Source: Siphonodentalium dalli (Eukaryota > Mollusca > Scaphopoda > Gadilida > Siphonodentaliidae). Taken from it: a stretch of DNA of 64,000 bases. Made by a program: the position numbers and the translations under genes. The stretch covers positions 123,826,754 to 123,890,753 of the forward strand of contig CP136061.1 of NCBI GenBank assembly GCA_032622095.1, given 5' to 3'. A model generated the notes under the pieces. The model made no database searches. It was not told the DNA's origin and saw only the letters and a list, made by a program, of their open reading frames with translations. This document shows, piece by piece, positions 45,915 to 56,600 of this stretch (positions are counted from its first letter, which is position 1; each line of letters opens with the position of its first letter).

Positions 45915-47580
45915 CTGAGTCTCATACATGTGTATATCATGTATGTGACTCAACTGGGTCTAGATTGTGACAGATGGTAACTTCCCGTCAACTATCTTTA
46001 AATACGGAAGTGTGTCAACCTCTGTTAAACTAGGACCATGTGGTCCGACCTAATATTTACCCTATTTATTCCCAGGAATACAGAACAAGTAGCTCCTTTT
46101 CCCAACGTCTCATCAGTCCGGTAATAATGATTTGTTGTTGCGCGTAATTCCGATCGACCGCCGTAAGTCGCCATCTTGAAACAACGCGGAAATAAAACAT
46201 TTCTTAGAAAAACCAGAATCTAAATTTAGATCTGATGAACACGAATTTCCTTGTATTTAGCCTGGTTCTCTTCAATTGTGGATTTTTTTTTAAGCGGGAA
46301 AAACCCATTAAATGGTTTGAGAAGGTTGAACCTTCTGGTTGAGGAGAAAAGGACCTGCGTAATTACCACAATTCACCTCGAGCGAAATCTATTCCGACTA
46401 TTTTCTCATTATTTAAAGCGACACGCAATGTTCTGGTCTCATGTAACTTTTAAAAGCCTTCCTTGATTATAATTTAGAAATAACTTATCAAATTATGCCG
46501 ATTTCCTCCAGATTATACTAATAATATGAGGATATAGCATAATGCTGATATGAATGCGATAGTATTCACAAAACACGCTTTGTGTCAGATAAAATGCAGG
46601 TCTGTTTTTAATCAGTCACGATAATATTGCTTCATTTCTTTATTTATATTCGCGCGCATTAATATACGTATACGTCGGTTGTAAAAAAAACCCTAATTTG
46701 GTGAGTCCACTTACTTACAACTCACGATACCGGTACTATCATTGTAAATTCATTACTTGGTATGTATTATCATATATAGATTAGAAGAAATACTAACTTT
46801 GCAAGAACAGTTATATTTTTACACGTTTTCTATATATCTGATCATTTCCCAATCATGAATTAACGCGGATTAGCTGAATTTTGAACTGACAGCGCGGATA
46901 GAATGAGTCGATTGAAATAAAATTTGGTGTGATTTGAATGCGATTGTTGATGGCCAATAATTTTACCTTCGCCTTCCACAGCGCTTGCAACGGAACATTT
47001 TCATTGGAGATCCGGTAGTTCCGAGTGTTTGGCTATAAACAAATGGTTCTGTAACGCTTTTGATATTTGTTAACTTAATAAAGCACACAAACTTGACAAT
47101 AACATGCCATGTATATATATACGCGATATTTATGATTGGTATAAGAACAATACATCCGTCTACTATATAATATTCTTTCTGTTTATGGCGGTTTTAGCGG
47201 AAGTGACTATTTTAACAGCTATACGCACCATGAAGCCCGCCCGTATCTTTAAACATATACTATATAGCCTGAGTAATTGTTAATAAGGTACCTTTAGATC
47301 TGGGCCTATACCACGGGAGGGTGTAAAACATGGCAATATACTTACGGTAACGATAGCCTGCACAAAACACCCATATACCTAACATATATATAGAGCTACA
47401 TGTTATATGTAGGGCCTTATATAGGCCTATATACTCATGAGAACATTGAAGTGATAGCCAAGGAAGTATATGCACGATAAAGGAACACATTCTTTTTCTC
47501 TGGGTTGTAACAGTAGAAAGATCAAGCGACCGTGGACACAATTACAAATTTACCATCGACATCTGGAAAGTAAACTGAGA
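45915..47580. other. Intergenic, no gene recognised
   Basis: It includes a GTCGCCATCTTG motif at 46168 and a segment at 47174-47252 (TTTCTGTTTATGGCGGTTTT to AGCCCGCCCGTATCTT) that is repeated at 51358-51436. Confidence 0.45.
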
Positions 47581-47586
47581 GAGACT

Positions 47587-49322
47587 AGGGGTGGGGTAGT
47601 AAAACATTTGCAGGAAGGTATGCCGTTTTTTTGCATCTGGCATTTTCGGGGACCCACCACCCCCAAACCTGCAAAAAAAAAAAAATTTTAGTCCCAATAT
47701 TTTTACACCCACCCCCCCCCCCCAAATTTCACTAAAATTAGTCTAAAATCTCATAAAACTCTACTGATATCACTCTTATGACTGGGAATGATCTCAATTA
47801 GTTTAAATAACTGTGTCAGAAGCTGTTTTAATTGAAAAAAAAAGTTTTATAAATTGCTGATCATCTGTAAACCTAGGTCATTGTGCAGAATACACAAAAT
47901 TTCATAATTTCTAACTATTTCCTGATTAGTCTATGAACCAGGTCATTAGCTAACATATTCCACACCACTTATGTTAGTCTACTGGAGCAACGTAGTTATA
48001 TTATACTAACCTAGCTGAAACAGGCTCCCTTTTGGGACCCTATATAGCCTATATTCAGCATCCGAGATACCTGTGGCCCCCTTTGTTGGACTTCGCACAC
48101 ATTTTGATCTTAGACCCTTCACTTAGTGGCGGCCCCTTTGTGCACTTGAAGCACATTTGGTCATTTCAACATTTTGATTTATATATATTGTTTTAATATA
48201 CTTTTTTTTAAAGATTGAATTCCTTGCTCAATTTAACAAAACCAATTTCAATTTATTAAAATTTTTGAAAAACTAATACCATTATAACATCCGCCAGGGT
48301 GCCCCGAGTCACCACACCAAATTTGGTTGAACTCGGTCCAGGGGTCTGATAGAAAACTCCGGACAGATCCTACTTGTTTATATATATATAGATGACAAGC
48401 AGTCACAACACTATACCAGACTCGGATACTTTCGGTCTTGTGAGAGATCATCTGAGTTGAAAGACATGAAAATAATTCACTGATTGGATTGATGCACTGA
48501 TGACAGATATTTTCTACCCATTGATAGTCACATTAATGTTTGAGACAGTTGCTCGCTCTTTTTCCATGCACACAATGATTTGGGCATTAGTTGTATCAGG
48601 ACAAGTTTACTTATATATGCAACAAACTTAGGCCATTGTACAGGATACACACAATTCCATAATTTCTAACCATTTCCCGATTAGTCTGTCAACCAGCTTA
48701 CCAGCCCATTATTTAGCATTATGCCTTAACACGTTTGTTAGTCTACTGGAGCAACCTCTGTTATAATAAATGACAAACAGTCACTATGCCAAACTTGGAT
48801 ATTTTAGGCGTTGTGAGAGTAACAGATCATATGAGTTGATAGGCATGCACATATATCACGGATTGGCTTGATGCACTGAAGAACAGTGTGATGCCAGTTA
48901 TATTCTAGCCATTGATAGTCACATTAATGTTTGAGGCAGTTGCTCTTTTTCCATGCACACAATGATCTTGGCTTTAGTTACATAAAGACAAGTTTATATA
49001 TTTCAGTTTTACATAGCTTCTTTCCGAAGGGTGTCGGGAAGGAATTTGTTCACCCCACCGCCCCATATGCAACATGGCATATAGCTTAATGCCATCTCTC
49101 CTAAGACCCATATGAGGTCCCAGTAACATAAATATGGTGTTTTTGCAGTTATATATTCTTATGATATGTTTTAAACAGTTACAAATGTCAAAAAGGGCAC
49201 AAAAGGTCTTCAGTAAAAAATTTGCATGAGGGTGTAAAAAACGCATTTTTTTGCCCCTCGGGCCACCCATCACCCCAGCATACCTTCCTGCAAATTTTTT
49301 TACTACCCCCCCCCCCCCTGGG
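47587..49322. mobile_element. Inverted-repeat element with G/C-run ends
   Basis: The left end GGGGTGGGGTAGTAAAACAT, TTTGCAGGAAGGTATGC is matched inversely at the right by GCATACCTTCCTGCAAA and TTTTACTACCCCCCC. Inside, 48391-48770 and 48772-49000 are diverged direct copies (GATAGTCACATTAATGTTTG, TTTTCCATGCACACAATGAT). The preceding AAATTTCATAATTTCTAACT-like segment also occurs twice (47875, 48640). No clear TSD is seen and the type is unknown. Confidence 0.65.
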
Positions 49323-49459
49323 GTATAACAAATTTATGGAATAGACTAATAGTCTCCCATCGGATGTACAGGCCTATTTTTATATGATGCCAAAATGCTA
49401 ATTTTCACTAATTTTTATGCTAACTGTCGCTGGAAGTACGGAAAAAGTGCACTAGCACA

Positions 49460-49530
49460 CCAGGGTGGAATTATCTATGTGTGGGATAACATCACCAAAT
49501 TCACCCTCTGGGGACCTCATTCTATCTCAA
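49460..49530 (+). repeat. Family P hairpin arm, fragment
   Basis: ATCACCAAATTCACCCTCTG then GGGGACCTCATTCTATC matches one arm of the 2072-2440 hairpins. Confidence 0.65.
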
Positions 49531-49539
49531 CATACCGCA

Positions 49540-51150
49540 TTCGTGAATACACTCTTTTATTTTTATATATTTTATATATATATATATCTTTTTTTTCGCG
49601 TTTGGTCATCGTTAAAACATTGATAAGTCAAAACGTTGTGTAAGATATCTCCCCGTGTATCTTTCACCCATCTATACTCATTCTTCACTCTCACTTGTGT
49701 TTGTTTCTCATATCATATATAAAAATATCCCAGGCCGTCCAATTGTCGTTTGAAAAATTTCCAAAACATCAACCATTCTTCAACCTCTTTTGATAGCAAT
49801 GCTATTTTATTAACCCCACCCTATATAACTGTAGATGTGTGGCAACCACCATTCAAACTTGAACGAATTCATGTCGTGCATAGGTTTGTACCGATAAAAC
49901 CAGCTTTTAGAATTGTTCGAACCAATGGGTGTCCCGGTGTCTGTGTCAACAAGAGTAATATGCAAACTCCATGCGTGGTTGATCTCACTTAATGATAACT
50001 TAATATAATATAATAATATTATTATTATATTACAAACTCCCGTCTGAGTTATTTCTCATAGCTCCGCTGAGACTGACCCAGCGCAGTGATAACGGGACTC
50101 TGAAAGTGTTATTTATTTTACAATCTGATCTGATGGAGAAATTATACAAGATAGAGTTCTCCCCCTCGCCATATCACGATGGGTGGTGGCACGGTACGAG
50201 CCTATCGCTATTAAAATGTCAACAAACAAAAACGAGAGGCCATATCAAGCTGTTGTCTTAATCCGGGGGTTGTCTTAATCCGGGGGTGGGGTGGGTTGGT
50301 GACAATGTTCCTAGTTAGTCCATCTCATCGTAAATACATGCATACACACTCCGTTCTAAAGAGAGAAACAGCGCCTTTTGACTGGGAAATCCCCAATCAA
50401 AGATAGTTTCGGTTTTTGTTTAGTGATTATTTGCATAACAGCTGCTGTCAGTTAGGTTTCAAAGTTCTCGGATAATCAGAAGATATTGTACGGACGAAGA
50501 CTATAGGATTTTAATCAAGGTGAGAAATAGGCATAACTTTCCTTTCGTTGAACTAGAAAAATTCAGTTGAATCTGGTTCAATGGTCGCTATCTCGTCTAA
50601 ATATATTATTAAATGAATAATATTATGTTATACATATATAGCAATGATAGTGCTATTATATTTATTTATAATGTGTTTATTGATATTTATTTATAATGTG
50701 TTTATTTATATTTATTTATAATAATGTGTATAATATGCTTATATATGTACCATGATATATGTAAATAGTGTACAAATGTTATCTCGATACCTATGTATTA
50801 TAGGTCATGAGAATAAAGAATTGAATTGAAAGTACAGTCTATAGAAGTGACTGGTGCGAAAGATTCACAGATAATTATGATTCGTGTACACTGACTAATG
50901 GGGCAGCAATGATTAAAGACACGGGTGGCGTTCGTTGCAGAAATATTCATATTTGTTCATATCGCCATCAACAGATAAAAAAATATACAGTTTTGTACAT
51001 ATGCCAAACATAATCAGCGCGTAAATAGTATATTGTCGCCAAGACGTGCGATGGTGTACGTACGTGAACAAGAATATGCTCGTGTTATAGAAGTTTTGCT
51101 TCTGCACTGTTTACATAACACAGCGCAATTATATTGGTTAATCACACACA
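49540..51150. other. Intergenic, no gene recognised
   Basis: AT-rich. Short ATTTATTTATAATGTGTTTA repeats at 50655-50730 lead to GAATAAAGAATTGAATTGAA (50811-50830), which looks like a LINE 3' end. No reverse transcriptase is present next to it. Confidence 0.4.
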
Positions 51151-51710
51151 AATGATATAAACGCTCTTTATTATTTTCCATATAAGGGAAGTAACAAATA
51201 ACGCTCTTTATGTTTACTATATCCGGATCTAAACAAAAGCCAGGTTCTGTAACGTGTTTTGCTTTTGTTTACATAACAAAGGAAAAACATTTGACTATTA
51301 ATAACATACTGTTTATGCCATATTTCTTATAAGAACAAAATCTGTCTTTATTTTACTAAATCTTTCTGTTTATGGCGGTTTTTGACGGAGCTGAATATTT
51401 TAACAGCATACCCACCGCCAAAGCCGCCCGTATCTTAATGCCAGTTTCGAGTAATATGCAGACTCTGGTCATTTGATTGCTGACGCGGGGTGAGTGGGGG
51501 TTAACACTATTGCTCATATCACAAACGGGGGAAAATATGGAACAATAACTGTATTACTATAATTCGATATCTTCTTCAGACATCAGACCATTTTCGGGGT
51601 CTATTCGGTGAACCAACATCGTGTGATGTCAACTTTAAACGGTATAACTTATAACTTATTTACGAAGTAATAGAACTTTCAGAAACAAAGACAACCAAAC
51701 GCGTGCTGAT

Positions 51711-51830
51711 AACCTACATAGTGTGATGATAACCTACATAGTGTCATGATAACATACATAGTGTCATGATAACATACATAGTGTCATGATAACCTACACA
51801 GTGTCATGATAACATACATAGTGTCATGAC
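51711..51830 (+). repeat. 20-bp tandem repeat, six units
   Basis: Units of the form GATAACCTACATAGTGTCAT, with C/A and C/G variants, followed by a C-run at 51829-51840. Confidence 0.92.
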
Positions 51831-52508
51831 CCCCCCCCCCACACACACACCCCCTCTAGCCACATCCCTGAGTATAAGCATATCATATGAACGCTCTATA
51901 ATGTTAATCGCTAACCAATAGACACTGAAATCATATATAGACGCTCTTTATCACGGCACGCTTTTGATTTTTTTCGGGCAGACACAAATTCAAAACCTGT
52001 TACAAACTATCTCTTTGAAAGTCAACATATGTACGATTCACTACGAATGGGCCGACATAGATTGGGATCGTACGTTTGATATGATTGTTATCTGGTGCAC
52101 GAAAAGTTCAAATACTGGGTAATTTTGTGATGTAAAATATCGGATATATAGACAGTCGGCGTAACTATACGCCAATGATCGTATATTTATAATTTCGTTG
52201 TAGATGACTGCTCAATGCTTCCAAAGCTCAATGCTTCCGCGTATAGCTCTTTTCTATATAGCACGAAGTTTTGGTGTCGAACCTCGATCAATGCAGATGT
52301 TGAACAACAGAGTTAACAGAAATTAAATTTTTCTAAGAAATGTGAATGTTTAAAAATTAGCATTCGCGTACTTCCGCATTCATTGCCGTTCAGTAGAGAC
52401 GACCCGTGGTCGTCACGGTCTATCACCAGACAGTGCAATTAACAACATGCTTATCCATGCAGTACTATACCGGTTTGTATTGCTTAAAATAATATTTATC
52501 TATATTTG

Positions 52509-52512
52509 CAAA

Positions 52513-52541
<29 letters not shown>
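52509..52541 (+). repeat. (TCTG)n microsatellite
   Basis: About eight TCTG units. Confidence 0.95.
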
Positions 52542-52543
<2 letters not shown>

Positions 52544-52609
52544 GTTCTATATAAATCCACAGGGGATCATCCAGATAGCACAAAAGGCGGTCTACTAGGG
52601 GTATCTTTT

Positions 52610-53480
52610 TACGAGAAAGATATTGGTGCGGGTTAGAATTTTCTAAAGTGACACCGTTATTGTTAGGGGCTGAAACGGGGAGTGGCAGAAAAATATTGTC
52701 GCAGATTGCCACGAAACTTATGGATAATCATCCCCATGATATCAGGAATCTAATGGTGCGGTTTAAATATGTCAAAAGTGGCGCATTCGAGTCAGGGATG
52801 TACGGAAGTGGACAAGGGCACCAACATTGATAAAACTAATTTTAGCACCGATTTCCACCAACTTGATATATATTCTAATAGGAATCTAATTGTGTGATTT
52901 GAAGACGCCAAATTTGTGTCGTTTGGATGAGAGATTGTGGGGAGGGGTGGGCACTAAATTTGATAAAAATGGGTTTAGTCGCCGATTGCCCACACTTATA
53001 AAATATCACCCCATGGTATGATGAGTCTAATGGTGTGGTTTAAATATGTCAACAGTGGCGTAATTCGATTCAGGGGTGCACTGACAGGGAGATGGGCACC
53101 GAAATTGAAACACAATACTTTTAGCGTCAATTTCCACCAAATTGATACACATTCTTAACCATGCTACGAGGAGTCTATAATCGTGTGATTTAAAGACGTC
53201 ATATTTATGCTGTTCGGCTGAGTGATGGGGTGGGTGGGCACTAGATTTGATCAAAATTTGTTTAGTCGCCTATTATCACAAAACTTATAAATAATCATCT
53301 CCATGCCACCAGGAGTCTAATTGTGTGGTTTAAGGATGTCACAAGTGGGCCCATTCGAGTCAGGGATGCACAGAGGGCGACAGGGACACACAAAATAATA
53401 AACAATATGTTTAGCGCCGATTTCCACCAGATTGATACATATTCTTCTCCGTGATACGAGGAATCTTTTTATGTTCCATG
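52610..53480 (+). repeat. Diverged tandem repeat just upstream of kinase 2
   Basis: Three long units, each of two related halves. AGGAATCTAATGGTGCGGTTTA, GTCAAAAGTGGCGCATTCGA, CCGATTTCCACCAA and TTGATA recur near 52740, 53020 and 53300. The array runs to within about 40 bp of the kinase 2 start codon, so it would include the promoter/5' UTR if that exon is the first. Confidence 0.75.
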
Positions 53481-53517
53481 TTGTAGTCTATTTGAATGGA
53501 GATAAAGCGTAAGAAAC

Positions 53518-53634
53518 ATGTTCAAAACCAAGAAAGAATCACACAACTTGTGTTCGACGACAAACCACATATACCAGCGGAGCGATTGGATCGGCCAAGG
53601 ATCTTCATGTGTTGTTTACAAGGGCTATTTGAAG
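53518..53634 (+). CDS. Kinase 2 exon 1: start and glycine loop
   Basis: 117 bp, 39 codons, phase 0 out. The ATG at 53518 is the first after an in-frame TAA at 53503. It encodes SHNLCSTTNHIYQRSDWIGQ and GSSCVVYKGYLK. The NH-x-x-x-x-SDWIGQG layout matches the TBK1 N-terminus in length and order, which supports this start. Donor GTAATA. Confidence 0.85.
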
Positions 53635-56600
53635 GTAATATTATCACCCTTTATAACCGGTCCTTTAACCATTTCTTTACTTAACCCTTCCATTACTGGA
53701 GCTTCCTGAAATTTTGCGAAAACCCTGTGCCAATGTGCCATAGGGAGTCTCGCATATATAAGAGAATGCACTGGTCTAACAATATTACCTTAACACTGTA
53801 AGCCAGATAATTCTTTAATATATGCGAGGCTCCCTATGGGAGACTCGCATATATATATATATATATATATAAGACAATGCACTGGCACAGGGTCTTTAAT
53901 GCTTCACCAGTGCAGCTCCCGTCACGAAAGGGTTAACGGTTCTCCCATCAATCATAAAATTATAGGCATACACGTCGGAATGGTTCATTCTTCATCTGCA
54001 CGGAGGGATTGGCTGCGGACACACGTACCACAGTTGCGATGACATAGTAGGTGTGCCAATTGATTATGTTGCAATTTGGTGACAATTGGTCGTCATATTT
54101 ATGTGCCATTGCTAGCCATGTCTCCCGCTGAGTTTAAAACATACATGATAAAACATACTTTTAAAATTCAACAAATGGGACATGAAACTAACATCGGCTT
54201 CTACAAGGCATGAGGTGACCTTTCACATATACTCAACTACGCGTTATTTGCGGGCGTAAAGAAATAGTCCCAGATAAATAAAGACTCTTTACGTATTTAA
54301 GGGGTAAATTTAATGAAATAACTTTTGAAACTCTTCATTCATAGAGCTTGTTGGAAAAATATCGGAATCCATAATAATTTGAGACCTAGCGTACGGAATG
54401 TAAACAGACGACAATCCGGAAATCAAAGGTCACGTTTGCACAACAATTATACAATTTGGTACATCTGGCACTATTTCCTGTTATGCAACGAACGTTGCAT
54501 ATCACAATTTATAAAATAGGTTATTTAAATGGAATAAGGGTAGGTTCATGTAATAGATATTGGAACTAATCTGGAGTTTAGTTTTAGTTTAACTCGTATT
54601 AAATTTCAGAGCTCACTGGATGTTCGGGCACTTAAAATAATCACTTCCCAGGGAGGGAAAGCAACACAGGACCTCAACAGAGAGCTTGATGCTTTCCGTT
54701 CGTTGAAGCACAAGAATATTGTGATGTTTTTAGACCTGGAAATAGAGGTTGGTAATTCACTATATGTATACAAATATAGAAAAATTGTCAAGTCAGCAGT
54801 ATCTGCTCACAACAATCATCTTCTGGAGATATACCGCAGTACATGTTTTAACAATGTTTGAACAGAGATAGAAACGTGTAAAATTCTCTGATATTCATGA
54901 TATCCATCCACCTAATACGCACACGATTAGATAGCGATAGTTTCTTAATCGGGGTCCACGATTAGACATCGATTGATATCCAAACGGAGTAACACGCGAC
55001 ACACGAGGTTAGGATCACATTTCGATATCAATATCCTGAGTTAATCGGAAGGATGAAAGAGATACTTTGAGACATAATCACGGATATTTGTCATATATAA
55101 ACGTTCAAAACTGATGGACATGTTTTACAAACCAAATCGCCAGGAATTATAGTATAAGCAGAGTTATGGTATAAACTTTGCCGCATAATCTATCTACAAT
55201 CACCGATGAGCACTTGGTGGTAGTTTATCCATTGAAGTTTGTAAATGGAAACAATTAATAGTTACTGTTGCGGGGAAATCCTAAGATACACAGAAGAAGA
55301 TACCCGAATGTTGTTTGTTTCTTGCATGTTTGCAGTTAATTAAATTTTAAATGTAAAAGAGATATGTGACCCGCCATATCAAATCCAGTCGTAAGTCGGG
55401 ATTTTTTTTACCCTGTGCCAATGCATTCTCTTATATATGCGAGTCGACCATAGGTCGCCTCGCATATATAAGAGAATGCATTGGCCTAACATTTTTTTTA
55501 CAATTTTAATAATTTTTTCTTGTATTCTTTAACAATTTTATAATTTCACCCACACAGAGCCCCAGACAAACATGAGCAGACGACACTCTTATATATATGA
55601 TTCTATATATGTGTGGGGCTCCCTGCAGGGTAATGGATGTTTTTTTTATTTTATGTCCTAAAAATTGTAAGAAACATTTATTTAAAAAAAATGAAAAAAA
55701 ATTGTTAGGCCAATGCATTCTCTTATATATGCGAGGCGACCTATGGTCGACTCGCATATATAAGAGAATGCATTGGCACAGGGTAAAAAAATCCCGACTT
55801 ACGACTGGATTTGATATGGCGGGTCACATATGTCTGCAGTTAATTAAATTTTAAATGTAATACAGATATTCTGGCGAGCATATAGATCAGTATCGATATC
55901 ATTGCAGAGTATGACATGCCATCCAGTACTTGTCATGGAACATGTCAGAGGAGGATCTCTGCATTCCTTCCTCCAAGAGACATGCAATCTACTGGGTCTA
56001 CATGATGAAGAATTCCTCATACTCATTGTGGATATAGGTGAGCATTCACGTTTGTATTGGATCAATAGACACATACTGAAAATGCATGGTCCCATCATTT
56101 AGAACACATCACCGTCTGACTATCTCTCGATCAAGACAGGAACTGGGACAATACGTGACTTCATCTTAGCCAAACGTTTGACCTTCTGAATCACAACATT
56201 ATTTTGGCCATGCAATGGAAAGCGAGAGAATACATTCCGGTTGTGCCAGAAGATACTTATTTCTCCGCCTCGAAAACGTTTATGTGCTCCCGGTAAATTG
56301 TGTTTTAGTGGTCTTTCTATTAAGGAACACTCCAATCCGACTTAAACGTGTAATGATGTCTGCGTCCAAATATGTGTATGACAGCTTCTTACATGGAAAC
56401 AAATTGATTTAATTATATAGTATTTCATCGTGAATTCAAAGCCAAGTTATGTGCAGGGGTTAAGCTTGTCATTACCAAGCGTGCCTTGTGAATATTCAAG
56501 AATAATTCTTGTTCTTTTGTTTACGTTTCACCACATACACTTTCATGTATATGTATATAAAAAATAAAACCCACCGCTGATGGGAGTCCAAGTTCGCAGT

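Noticed and set aside
46960-47000. Possible minus-strand first exon for kinase 1 (ends with a GTAAAA donor)
   Set aside because: The translated string lacks the G-x-G-x-x-x-x-V loop, so it cannot be the missing exon.
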